From Buxus sempervirens (lineage: Eukaryota > Streptophyta > Magnoliopsida > Buxales > Buxaceae), in NCBI GenBank assembly GCA_947561395.2, contig OX387183.1, positions 54,729,915 through 54,793,914 of the forward strand: a stretch of 64,000 bases of DNA. The letters are read 5' to 3'. The notes below the pieces were generated by a model. The model was not told where the DNA came from and searched no databases. It worked only from the letters and a program-made list of their open reading frames with translations. Shown here piece by piece: positions 21,791 to 35,500 of this stretch (position 1 is the first letter of the stretch; every line of letters begins with the position of its first letter). A program made the position numbers and the translations under genes.

Positions 21791-22179
21791 ATAGTTTATT
21801 TATATTAAATGTGAAACTTATCTGTCATATTAGAGTGGAGATCTCCATCATGGGCGAGAGCCCACTTAGGGGAGGTTATTTTGGCGGTCCATAAGGTGTG
21901 GTGGACATGTGCATAGGAATCATTGATAGTTAGTGATGAGTTTTGGCATGTCAAATTAGAATGACATAGACGTCAAGTGATCTACATTATTACATGTTGA
22001 CATGTGGGACCCAATGTTTGCCAATCAGAGAGCTCTATTCTTTATTATATTTAAATATCATCATCTCTTGTTTTATTATTATCTTGAACCTAGACATTTG
22101 TGAGACCAGATTTATGACAGACATATAAATATTCTTGAAACCTCAGATTGTGACAAGTCTCACAATCCTGGAGACCCTA

Positions 22180-22560
22180 CACTTTCTATAAATATGAGAA
22201 TCCTTTTCCAATTGAAGGATTTTTGGTTGCTTGGAATAAGACTAGATTCCCATTCTCTAGTTGTTGGAGCAAGAGTTCTCTTTTTTTTTTCTAAGTTCTC
22301 TGGCTGAGTACGTATAAAGATCACTTGAGCATCTTTCGTCTCTCACTCTTGCCACTGCTTACTTATCATGCCTTATCGACTCTAACCCTCATTCTTGCCA
22401 CTGCTTACTTATCATGCCTTATCGATTCTAACCCTTCTTCTGTTTAGTAACAACGTGGGAACGACTGCGGTGAAAAGGTTTAAGGCCAACATCGGACGTA
22501 CCTCTCCTACTTAGAATCAAGATTTGAAGACATGTCATCGGTACTTTGATACTATCGAAA
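22180..22560 (+). mobile_element. Possible LTR remnant with TATA box and 46-bp duplication
   Basis: CTATAAATATGAGAATCC at about 22189 is a good TATA box outside any gene. It is followed by a CTTGCCACTGCTTACTTATC segment present twice with a 46-bp period (22348 and 22394) and by AACAACGTGGGAACGACTGC. A TATA box followed by C/T-rich sequence and an internal duplication resembles the R-U5 part of a plant LTR. No TG/CA ends or coding domains were found, so this stays tentative. Confidence 0.3.
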
Positions 22561-23582
22561 CAATATCAGTCAAGTGGACGTGGATTAAAAAAAGGCACCT
22601 ACAAACTGCATCAAACAATTAATGCAAAGTAAGAAAAATTTATGGCTTTCTTGAATTTATTGAAGTTGGCAAAATGAAGGTAATGTTATCCTTGAAATCG
22701 AATTCGTCCTTCTCTAGTAATTCCTAGATGCAAAGAGGGTGGCTTGCAGACCGATGTGGGGAATTTGCGTTACAGAATAAAGAAGTGAAGAAAGATTTGG
22801 GATGAAATATGGCTAGAGAGTCCTATACAAGCAAGATTTGATCTATAATACTTTAATTTTGTGATAATTTGTGTTGGACATTTGCTTCCCAAATTTTGGT
22901 CAACTCAACTCTCATATATTCTCATCTTAGACCTACCATTAACATGCCTCCATTCTTTGATTAAACAACTTGTACGATCTAACTGGCCAAATTAAAATAC
23001 TTTCTTGATATTTTACTTAAGGAATATTAATTGCTAAAATTTTCTTCAAAATCAGCCTCAAGGTAAGCCAAGCTATGGACATAGGTAGTTAGGTACGACG
23101 TGAAAAAAACAGAAATTATTACATATTAAATAAGAAAAATATTTTCTTACCATCTTACCTTGGTTGTTTCATGTCGAGAATTTTCTTGAGAGTGCACAGA
23201 TGAGTGTAGGATAAGAATGCAGAGGGTGACATTTTTTTGCACTTTTTACTTGCATTGGTTCGCACGTCGCAGTAGTTTTCTCAATAAAAAAAAATTTTAT
23301 TTTCCCATTTACAACAAAAAGTTATTAACCGTTAGATTCTCTACGTGGCAGCATCCGTGGCAGAATCAATGCCGGAGCGTCAAGCCCTTCTTAATGCTTG
23401 CGACATTACGCATTGAGCGTATTTTAGCAACCTTTCGCTAGTACAGGAGTCGTAGTGAAGTCTTCCCCGAGGTGGAGGAAGCCTCTGCCTCGAGTTTCAG
23501 AAACTCCCTTCTCCCATGAAATAGAGGTAGAATTAGGGTTTTAGATCTCCAGTTTAGGTTTTTATTTCTTGTTTTGGAAGCC

Positions 23583-26500
23583 ATGACAGGGCTTCACCGT
23601 TCTTCAAGCGCTCCGATGAAGAATGGTCTTCCTCCCCAAGAGCTCCTTGATGATCTCTGCAGGTTTGTTGTACTTTGTATATTTCTTCTGTTCCGATTCT
23701 GAACCTTCGCAGTTTTATTGTTCTCTTATGGTTCTGTAATTCTTTTTCTCTCCCATGGCGTTCTCTCTGTGTCCTCTATTGTTCTCTCTTTCTGTCTTCT
23801 TTGATTTTGAGGGCAATGCAAGCTGTCGAGTCGCGATTTATCTTCCACCCCGTTGTAAGAGATTGTTAGGGTTCTTGATATTTTGATGCTTAGAGAAACA
23901 TTAATTTGGCTTTTGTCAATCTCGATTTCTTTATGGTGAATTTATCCGAGAAAATGTTTGGGGAAATTGGAGAAATATATAAAAGAAATACGAAGATACG
24001 TTTGACAGTGTGGAGTTTTTACATAACTGTCTTATCTGTCTGTTGTCTGAAGGAATAAGGTCCCAAACCCCATGGTTCTGAATTCCTGGGAGTAGGCAGC
24101 CATTATATTTCTGATAAAACAGTGACAGATGGCAGCTGTTTTTTCAATCAGAAAGGAAATTTAACATAGATTTGAGCTAAATGTATCATAGAAAACAGAC
24201 TTACTGAGACTTGATGATCCAGGATTCAAATTGCAGTGCGCATCGAGTACATAGCATTCTCCAGTTGATTATTCTGAGAAACTTATTCATGAAACTACTA
24301 TAAAATCTGACTTGAAAAGTACATGAAAAGTCAAAGAGAGTTCTTGTGGGAGGATCAGGATCCATAGACAGGTGTATTAAAAGTGTGAGGTCCCAAAGGG
24401 GTTTCTTGTCGGAGGGAGGAAGAAGGAAAGATCATTTGGTTAGATAAAAGTGGGGTGGCAAAGAAAAAATGAAAGTGGATCTTAATCTGTGTAATATACT
24501 GGGTTGGAACTCAGCGTTTTTAAAGAAATGGCTATGGATAATTGGCGTATGGATAGAAAGTTTTCAGGACAGTAAGGGATAGAAAATTTTTTTATATGAG
24601 AAAATTGTTGTGACATCAATGATCATGCTATGATTTGTGCGGCAAGAACATCAAAAGTTGCATAAACCAATTTCCAATATTCTAGCCTTTAGTCAGACGT
24701 TGTTTGAGATTATTTACTGCAATATACTTCTGGTCAGACCTTTGTTGGGGAGACTCTATTTTCTCTATTTGATTCTTGATGTCATTTAGATTGTCCCCAT
24801 GTGGATTCCCTTATTTGAGAAGTGTTACCATGGTCTCGTTGTTGTCTGGTTCAAGGTTTACAATTTCGTTTCAAATGACATTTCGCCAAAATGAGGGAAA
24901 AATCGCTACAATTGAAAAAAAGCTAAAAAATGTAAATTATTGTCATTTCGCGACACTTCGTTAAATGTTGTCGACATTGCATTGACATCGCCGACATCAA
25001 GGAATCTTTGAAATTTTGTTTTTCAAGCTAGTTTTGTGTCGCCACCTTGGAAAATAGCTAAATTTCGCGACATTTTGGCGAAATGTCGCAAAATTGTAAA
25101 CATTGGTCTGGTTTGAGATCTCCCTTTTATGTGTGATCTTAGACAATTGGATTTGGAGGAGCTAGCCTCACCTTTTGGGTCTTGGGACACATTTGTTGAT
25201 CCATCTCAGTGAAATTTTTCTTTGCTGGTATTCGTTGTGAATCTTGCGATAGTGATTTCACCTTGGGGAACTATATCCATCTCAAGATCAATTTTTTTCT
25301 GGGGTGGATCTCTACTTCTCTGTAAAATAAATACTATTGATACATTGTAATGTAGAAGGAAGTCTCTAGTTCTTTTCACCTTGGGAAACTATATCCATCA
25401 TAAGATCAATATTTTTTTGGGGTGGATCTCTACTTCCCCGTAAAATAAATACTATTGATACGTTGTAATTTAGAAGTCAGCCTCTGGTTATGTCACCCTA
25501 CATATATCCTTTTGTATCTATTAATCACCTATTTCTTCACTAAGATGTGGCCTTAGAATTTTTGGGTTTCTCTCCCAGATTGATAGTGGTCCAATGGGTT
25601 GTGTCAATGAGTGTTACATTACTGTTTGATCATTGGAGGTTCTCCTCCATTGGGAAAAAATGCAGGTTGATATATAGAGTATGCTTCTGCTATTGTTTAG
25701 TATATGTGGGAGCAGAGTGGAAAAAGTTGATCTTTGAGGATATGTGGTCAATGATATAGACGATTAATTTAGGGTTGGGCATTGGGAGGGCTTGGGCTGG
25801 GACAGATGTCATATATAAGATATATGGTCTTTGTACAAGCCTGCTTGCCCCTATTGTCGGGCTTGTAGAACTATCTCCAAGTCTTGTCTGTTAAAATGTT
25901 ATAGAAAGCCGGAGCTCGCCCATTGAAAGAAAAGGTTGTTTTTTTGCCAATAATGAAATATATTGTTTTAAAACATGAAAAAAATATATAAATAAGAGAG
26001 ACCAACCATACAAAGAAAATTAAATGTACAAGAATACTGAAACACAATCTTATTGAGGTTCCAAAATCCTAATTCAAGCACTTTATATATACACATTAGT
26101 GATAAAATATTATATTTATAATACTATCTGTAATAATGGCCCGATAATTCCCGTACTTGACCATATCTGCCCAAGAAGTTATTGGGCTTTTAAAAATCTT
26201 GCCTAGACCAGCCATATGGACAACCAATGGTTAACCAAGCCTGTCCAAGAATGGGTCAGTCATCCTGGGGAACCGCAGTCCATGAACACCCCTAACTGTT
26301 ATTGATACCATTAACCATTACAGGATTATTGAATTTTGGTTTTGCATACTGCTCAGCGTAAAGGAGTTGTGGCGTAGAGGTTATCACTTGTCGGATACTA
26401 GGAGGTACATGCATTGTCTTTAGTTTGAATTGATGGAGCCTGGCTTTGTGGAGACTGATGGAGTAGGGTAAATTGAACTTAACCTTTTTGATCGGTTACA

Positions 26501-29500
26501 TTAAACTTAACCATAGAGTCTCAACTGGAAACCCAAGACTGTCAGGGGTTGGCAGAATTTTTATTGATCATCATGATTCTGTCATTAATGCATTTGATAG
26601 GAGAGGGAAATGTGACAAGGGCTGTGCTGTTTTAGTATCGAATTATGATTCATGTTTAAACCATGGTATAGGGAGGTGTATCCACAGTCATTTCGTGGTT
26701 CACGTCTTCACAGGAGTATTTATGGTGGCTGGCCCATTTGATTAGGCTCACTGACACTATGATACATGGTCTAAACATCTTGTTCTTAATAATCCGAGGG
26801 CTGCCAATGGGTTAGCTAATATCTTAGCCAAAGAGGTGTGTTTAGGGATGAGTGGTTCAAGTCGCACCTATGGAGGAGATGATAGGTTGTTGAGGCTTTA
26901 TGGGGCCCAATAGGGAACCTATTTTAGCTGCCCATGTGCCTTGTTGCTTTTTTTTTGTTATATTGCTTGTTTCTTACTTCATTTTCTTCAGTTGGCCTTC
27001 TTTTTGACATTCTAAGTTTTTTACATTCCATTAGTTTATCAATGAAATTTTGATTATTTATAAATAAAGATTCATGAAAAGCCATGCATGTGGTGAAAAG
27101 CCCTTTTGGATTTTATTTTTCCTGTTGTAGTTTCTAATTTTCATTTTAAGGGATTTTCACCAATTTATTTTCCTTAAATGTGGTGTTTGGCATTAAAAAC
27201 TTAGTGAATGTTTGTAGTACATGCTATAGAAGTGTTCATTGGTGTCATCATTTAGGTTGTGGGTCTTGGGTTGTTGTGACTGGAAAGTTTCAACTTTACA
27301 ACAAAGTCATAAAGTAAAAGAGGGAGTTTTAGAATGCAGTTTTCAACAAAATTGGATTTAATAATTTTATATTTTATCATTTGAATGGTTTTTTTTGTTA
27401 TGAAATCTTTGTCACTGAAAGTTAAAAGAAAAAATGAAAAAGTAAAATATTCTTGTGCATGTAGCGGAGTGGTGGGCAATTAAAAAGAAACATATTTGTA
27501 AAGTGAGTGTAGCAAAGATGAGACTGTTGTGATGGATATGTTAAAAAAACTAAGAAAGATAAGGTATGGAACAAATGTATCTGAAAACAGTTTGTTGAAA
27601 TAGCTTGAGCGTGAAAGGCAAAGACATGTTGAGTTTTCCATAAGGATGTGCAAGATGATGCCAATTTGAGGATCTAAAAGGGCTGGAGGAACATTGATAA
27701 TAACCTAAATGAGTTGATTAGAAATAATTTGAGGGCTCATAAATTAATCGAAGGATATAGTTTTTGATTTATTGACATACTAGGGCAGGACTTGTGTTGC
27801 CGGCCGTAGTTTGTTGCGAGAAAGGTATTTCATTGATTGATCGATTTATATAGAGAGTATTCTTATCTTTACATATAATGAAAAGATTAAATAAAGTGGT
27901 AAACAAATAGGCTAGAGGATGACGTGGGGTGGCTTGAATTGAGTTGGTCAGAAATTATATAATGACACTTAATTCAACTGAAGATATAGCTTTTGACGTA
28001 TCAAGATGATAGAATAAGATTGTCTTTGCCTGAACACACCTAGTTGGGATAGAGCTCTTTTGGTTACTGATTGATTGTATTTGCCTCTGGTCTCTAGAAT
28101 ACTTCTGCTTATATTTTGGTGCCATAAAATGAGAAATCTATGCGTGTTCTCAAACTCATGATTATAACATGTACTGCAGATTGACAATCATGTATAATTT
28201 GTTTGATTTAGTTCTGATTAGTATTTATTTCTGCAGTCGCTTTGTTTTGAATGTTCCAAAAGAAGACCTACAGTCATTTGAGAGGATTTTATTTCTCGTA
28301 GAGCAAGCACATTGGTTCTATGAGGACAATTCGGTGGAGCAAAATCCATTACTGAAGTCACTTTCTCTGAAGGAATTTGCTTCTTTAAGTATCCTTTTTC
28401 TACTGTTTTCTAGTTAAGTTAACAAAGATATACTATTGTTTGATAACTTAAAGTGTTTGTGTCAATTTAAAGCACTCTTGCCACATGAGCTTCTCTAAAG
28501 TCTTTGATGGTTGAAACTGTTTTCATGAAGATTATTTCGCACGATTATTTGAAGTAAGAGTTTCCAACTTGGAGGTTCTGCACAGGTTTTATGGTATTAT
28601 ATTATGGTAGCTTTTTAGCCTTTCTGTTCTGAAATGGAAGGAAAGTGCAGAATCTTTGGAGTCCAAAAGAAAGGGTGAAAGTCCTCTTGATTTGTTAGTT
28701 ATGTTTGTTTTTATTTGAATTGATTGCATTAGTCTATATTCGGTTCCTTAATTTCATACAGTTTTCAATAGTTGTGCTGCTCTCAGACCATATATTGGAC
28801 ATATAGATGACATATATAAGGACTTCACTTCCTACAAGGTTCGAGTTCCAGTAACTGGGGCTATAATTTTGGATGAATCTTATGAACGGGTAAGGCCACT
28901 TGCAAAAAGTACACTTAACTAAAAAATCAAATTTCTTTTCCATTATAATTTAATTGGATCCCTTTTTTAAAATTTATTTTCACCAATAAACATTCATGAA
29001 TTTACTTTTATAATCATGTGATGATACATGCACATGTGACGATTTCTGTGGGTGTCGTAAAGGGACGATTCCAATTGGTAGAAAAATGCCCACAACTCTT
29101 TTCGGTGCTGAACAAAACGTTGATTCAAACAGAATTATTTGATAAAAAAGAATGAGGACTAGTAAGTATATTAACATACCATTATGTGGACTGCATAAGG
29201 ATACCTGGAGAACGTCCTTTATGCTGAAGCTGTATTGTCCCTATCTTGTAACTGAACATCAAATACAGGGCTCTTTGTACCTTTTAAACTGATCTATTGG
29301 TAAATCCATAGGGAATATTTAGTGTATTAATGTGAAAATATCTTAATTTGTCTTGAATCCTGTTATTGCTGCCATAAAATATTTTGACTCGAATATTGCA
29401 TTAATCTGAACAGTTATATGACGGCCACGCCATTTGAGTGGTCAACTTGCTCACACATGTCTTTTGCCCCATTTGTAAATCTTTATGTGAATGTAAATTT

Positions 29501-32500
29501 TTTGAGTCTCCTCCAATTGAAATGGTAATGAGTGGAAGTTCTACCGATACTTGTTCAGTTCCAGTGATAAGAATTCTCTGCATTGTTTGCGTCATGCTTG
29601 GTGATCTTAATCAATGCTTCATGATTATCAGCAATTGGCCTCCATGGCATGATAACATATTCTTTGTTTTACAGTAAAACTATGAAAATTATACTGTTAT
29701 CACTTTGCTTTCCTGGAAATTCCATACAAATGTAGAATCTGACCAAAAGATTGTTAATAGTTTCCAATCTCATCCAGCATGTGAAATACAAGCTTGAGTG
29801 CATTTTGCTTAATTATCTCATTTTTGTGAAATTATAAAACATTCACCATCATGTTTCCCTGTTGATGTAGTATCATCTTCTTATTGATCAGATGTATGTA
29901 TTTTCAGTGTTTACTAGTGAAGGGTTGGAAGGCTGGATCAAGCTGGAGTTTTCCTCGTGGGAAAAAGAACAAGGATGAGGAAGATCACACATGTGCCATT
30001 CGTGAAGTAATAAATTCTTATCCTTTAAAAAGTTTTTCCTTGCCCTGCTGCAGCTATTGTTTCCAGATATTTTTTCTTGATATCAAACAGTAGTCTTTAT
30101 CATATAGTGATTTGATAATGAGACATACAACATCTCAATGGTGAAAAGGGTGAGAAATTGTTGCCAATTTCTTCTTATTGATCTGTTCTCTTCTGTTGAC
30201 AATCAATATTAAAGCAAGAATATTTCCAACTTAACTTGCAGTTTTGATGCAGAAACTAAATGCCATGCTAGGTAAATTTTTGCAGGAGAGGCCTAAAAGC
30301 TAATATTTGTTGATTATTATAGGGAATGAATACACTTCAAACTGTGACTCCATTTGTGTTAAAGAGGGATGTAGGAGATATGTATTGATTAAGACAGTAG
30401 ATTGTTCAGAGTTTCATGTTATACCTTTGATATGCGTTGGCTGCAAGACAGAGATACAGAAAAGGAAATCCTTTATTCATTTTGAAAGGCTGAATTACAA
30501 TTAATTGCAGGAACTATTAGTTTCAAATATTTGATCTCAGACTAAAGTTAATTTTATTTCTAAGTAAATGATAATTCACTAAAGAAGTGAACTACGCTGA
30601 TGCATACTTTGTATGCAAGACATACAGAAGTCTCGTAGCCCTACCAGTTCTTTTTCAGCAACCACAAGCCAAAAGTATGTTGATGAAGTTCTATCCACCC
30701 ATCCTTTATTGTTAGGTTCCTCACAATAAATTCTGATATTTAATTCTTTCCAAATAATCCAAAAAAAAGAAAAAAAATTACACACAAAATGTATAGAGTC
30801 TCCTTGTTGCAATTCCTGATTTTCGCTGTCTCCAGTATAACTGTACGTCTCTAACCTTCTAGGACTGCACCATGATGGATCCACTCTCTGAATAGTCTTA
30901 CCAAATAACTCTAGGAAACGTAATGGTGTAGAAGAAGATCCACTGATTCCATCTCTGCATGACATATTGTACACTTGTTGGGGATTGAACAATACTTGCT
31001 AATTGGGTGGTTATCTGTCAATTCTTCATTCGTTACAGTCGTGCCTCCAGAGGAGGTCACCTTGAAGGGAATCTTGGATGTCCGAATGATTTTCGTTGGA
31101 AAAAAGGCTTTTTAAATATCGGTATTGCTAGATATAATGCCACCTGGGAAATGAGATATATCCCTTGATATATCTAGGGAAGTACACAAAATAACACTTT
31201 GGATCTATATTGCCTCCCAAGGAATGCTATGCATATTACTTGATATGTTGAGGGATATATTGATATTTAAAACCATGGTTAGAAATGAATAATCTTATGG
31301 CCCTTACAATTTTGTATTAAATAACATCACCATAAATCTTCCTCGAGGGTCATGACTCCATTTTATTTTGTCATGGACATTGTCCTAACGGGTTTATCCT
31401 TAGATCTTGTTTAGTGCTCTGTTCCATGTGAAAAGTTCTACCTTTGATCGGTAAGAAGTGTCCAACCACTATCTCTGGTCTAAACAGAGCCTCCATCTGA
31501 ACAAGGGCTTGATAGAAGGACCTAACTGAGAAAATGCCCCTGTTTTCCCATGTTAATCTTTTGCTGCATAAATCATCCCTGAAACTAATAACCTGCAGCC
31601 TCAATAGCATAAAAGGAATTGTACCAGCTCCCTTCTAGATGAAATTCTGAAATTTAGATTTCAAGAGATCTCCACCTGATCTCTGGGTATAGCACCTTTG
31701 ACCTTACTGACCCACACTTTTAAAGTGAATACAGCAGGAATACATCAGGATATTGACTGTTAAGGACCAAGTCTGCACCCGATGAGTCCAAACAAACTCT
31801 CATCCTATGCCCCCTCCGCTTATCAAACCAAATGCCACCTGAAAGCTTCTCAAAAGTATTTTAGTGGAAGCTAATATGCAGTACTTATTTTGCATACATC
31901 AATTATCTCTCTTCTTTCCAAACTGCAACAACCACTTACCTGGTGGTGCTTCATTAAAAGGTAGGAATTTCCTGCATTCTAGACCACCTTATGTTTTTGG
32001 CTTGCATACATTTGACCACTTAACTTGTACCCATGGCTCTCCCCTTTACTGTTCCAGCGGAACACTCTCTGCAATCTTTCAAGTCTAGTAGCCGCAGACC
32101 TTGGGATCTTTAAAATTGACAAAAAATTTTTGTTAGGTGTGGTAGAAAGCTTCTAATAATTATAATCTTTTTGAAAGATGTTTTGCTTTTCATGATGCAT
32201 ACTTCCTTTCTGATATCTCCAATATCTTTTCCCAAGTTAATGGTGTCTGGTAAGAATTCCTAAGATGAAATACCAAATAAATGGTGGACACTGACTCTAT
32301 TCTACATCCCAAATATCTTTCAGCTGGTGAATGCTAACCTCTTTATCCACTGCAAACAGGCAGTTTTTTCAGATTTATCATCAATCCTGAGGCATTTTCA
32401 AAACATAGAAGTAAGCTTCTCAATGATTTCAATTTATTCTGAGAAGCCTTACAAACAGACCTGGTATTGTACACAAACTGAAGATGAGATATGGTTAGGC

Positions 32501-35500
32501 CAGTAAGTTTGATAAGTACACATTTTAGCAGATTCCCACCCATTGCCTTCCTCAAAATCTGTGCTTCCATTGAAATGATAAACAGGAAAGGCGAGGGTGA
32601 TCTGCCTGGTTTGAGCCCTGCAAGTCATGTCATACCATCACTGACTAGTAGAGAAAAGGAGGCTGTTAAATTTTAAGTGCTGATTTGACTAGTCTAATTC
32701 AGCCAATAGCCCATTACAAGTGCTGATTTGACTAGTCTAATTTAGTCAATAGCCCATAATTCATAAATATATAACAGGAAATCCTAGTTAACATAATCAG
32801 ATGCCATTTTGGTTTGCCATTTCTTAGAACAGAATTGATACATTCATTTCCTATAAGGACTCTACCCAGAATCTGTCTGCCCAATACAAGTGCACTCTGG
32901 GATTTGGATATGATCTTGGTAAAAAGCCTCCTTAGCCTAGTTGCCACAAGCTTTAATACATTGTTATAGAATCTTGCCACAAGGCTTATGGGCTTGAATT
33001 CTTTAATGCCCACGGTGTCTTCTCTCTTCAGTTGAGAGAAAAAGAGTGGAATTTGCATTCTTTTAAATTATGTCTCATGGAATTCCCCAAAAGCATTCAA
33101 AATATCATCTGTAATAACATTCAAAGCATTATGAAATGCAAGAGTCAAATCCATCAAGCCTTGGTGCCTTTCACCATTTGACTCCTCCACGACTTTCCAT
33201 GACTCATATTCAAGGATAGGCTATCTAAAAACGGCATGTTGGAACTTGGTTGTCTATGTTATCCTTGTTCCTTGCCTTGGCCATTTTGTGGGGAAACTTT
33301 GTTTTTGTTTTTTTTTGGTTCTCCTTTAGCCGTAAAGCTTGAATTTTGGCACCAACATATCTCTAGTGGGTTTAAATTAAAGTACAATATGCTTAACAAA
33401 TTTAAAAAGTTAGAAATTAATAACATGGATAAATAGTCACGTACAAATGTAGACAATTATCACCATGTACCATGTGGTAAAAAAAGTGTCGTTTAGGGGG
33501 GGGGGGTGGAGATGACTTTTGAGCCATCTAGGCAATATTTGTGGATGTGATATTGTCATATATTATTATTGAATTTTTTCATGTATTATGGAGTCTTTCG
33601 ACTTTCTATTGTTATTTATATTTTGTGTCTTTTTTGGATTTTACGTTGATGGTAAGTTTGTTATATTAGCTTAGATATATGTTATATTAATCTATTTTAT
33701 TCTATTTTGGTTTATTTCTATATTGTAACATTATATTTAAACTTTTTAAAATTTCACACTAGAATTCATTCATTTATCAATCAAGATTGATTTCTAGCGC
33801 TGCCATATTCTGCATCTTAGATTTACCCACCTCATCTCATGGCTCTATTTTCCAAGTGGCCAAATTCTCTTGTTCTGTTGCTTTACCTTGAAATCTTCCT
33901 AGCCGACATGACTTTAGCATTGTCTCTTATCTGCATGACCACCTATGTTAATGGACTCAGGTGCAGGTATGTATCTAGGAGTTGGATCCACTTGACTCGT
34001 AAAACCCATTTGACCCCCTAAAACTTGGGATACAGGGACTTGGTTGAGAAGTGCTCAAAATTTGGACAAGAATACTGGGATTCAATTGAAAAGTCTCCAA
34101 ATAAATGTAAATAGGGCAGCTTAGAAGCCGAGGTCCTTCTTTGTTTGTTTTTGTTTTAGTTTTTTTTCCATATTTTTATTTTGATCCATTGCTTGCGTTT
34201 TTGAGTACGAGAATATATATTTTATCTTCATTGAAATTATTCTCTTTTTTGGTTCATTACCTGCAATCTTATTAATTGTTATTCCTTTTCTTTGATTTTG
34301 GATTCAGTATCCAAGAGAACATGTGGAGGATCCAACACATGTCTTGTATCCATATTCATGTTGTGTTGTGTGGACATAGGTACTTTGGGGTTGTGTAAAG
34401 TGTTTGTGTAACATAGATAACCGCATTATTGCTAATTCTCTTCTCCCCTCTTATCTCCTTGACGTACCCCTCTGTAGAATGCTCTCTTATCACATCTTCT
34501 ATTCATTGTTCCATTGATCAGAATCCCTTCTGTGGAGAGCATCACAGATTCACAATAAGTTCACTCTCCATTCTTATTTGCATCCTTTTTCTTTTAAGAT
34601 TGTCTTATCTTCTTCTATGTGTATCCCACTTTTAAGTAATTATTAATGATACTATTTTATTGAGACGTCGGTTGGAAAATTCAACTTCTAAAACAGGTTA
34701 CACCACAAGAAGCTCCAACCGACTGCGTCCGGCATTGTGGAACCAAGACCAGGATTTCTTCTCTGGACTAAATTCTGATAATAAATGAAATTTCATCATC
34801 TATTTTTCTGATTTATACCACCATTTCAAGACCTAATCTTCTGTTAGAACCTTGCATTCCAACTGTTTTTGTGTATTTAATATTTCTTCCAACAGCTTTA
34901 CATGCTATAAATTATCTTATCCGGACAATGCACTTGATGAGGGAAACCTTTTTTCATTTTCAAGCATGTTTCTTGTATAACTACCACTATTGTTGTTGAT
35001 GGCCATATATTTTTTCCTTTTAAATAAAAATATGTTCTCTATATTGTGTACGTGCATCTCTTATTTCGCATTGGCCTCAAGTTTGTCTGCCGTACTCTTT
35101 ATTGTGTGCATCTCTTATTTCATGTTGACATGTCACAAAATTTTCTGCTAATGTGGTACAGGTTCTGGAGGAAACAGGTTTTGATATTTCGAGGCTTTTG
35201 AAAATAGATGACTACATTGAAGTTACTTTTGGACAGCAGAGGGTGCGGCTCTATATAATTGCTGGTGTAAAAGATGATACTGTCTTCGCACCACTTACTA
35301 AAAAGGAGATCAGTGTATGTGATTCCCCTTCATCTTAAAATGCCTATGCTGAATATAAGGTCATTGCTTTTGTAAATTTCTCAGGGAAGTTTGTCTTTTT
35401 CTTTCATTTGTTTGTTTGTTTGGCTTTTTTTTTCATTCTTCTTCTTCTCTCTCTTTTTTCAATTGAACTTGTGCACTTTTCCAGTGGGGTGTTTAAATTT

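Larger units (their letters stand above)
21021..23582. other. Intergenic region between the small gene and DCP2
   Basis: No gene is supported. It contains a short tandem repeat at 21683-21790, possible LTR-derived DNA around 21800-22560, and a 46-bp duplication at 22344-22436. The last part (about 23480-23582) is probably the DCP2 leader; the ATG there is preceded by TTGGAAGCC. Confidence 0.45.
23663..28236 (+). other. Intron 1 of DCP2
   Basis: A 4.57 kb intron starting GTTTGT and ending in CTGCAG, splitting a serine codon (AG|T). It holds a hAT MITE (24852-25105), a 118-bp tandem duplication, a possible hAT-like element (25770-26294) and LINE RNase H debris (26473-27067). The remaining sequence is AT-rich with no gene. 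Confidence 0.8.
30007..35161 (+). other. Intron 4 of DCP2
   Basis: A 5.16 kb intron with a GTAATA donor and a GGTACAG acceptor, falling inside the Nudix box after the RE pair. It contains an antisense LINE (about 30580-33060) and AT-rich DNA with a G10 tract near 33497. From 33240 to 35161 I see nothing coding that I can support. Confidence 0.8.

Noticed and set aside
30580..33060. Intact LINE
   Set aside because: The recognisable reverse transcriptase and C-terminal fragments are split by stops and frameshifts, and a 43-bp duplication interrupts them.
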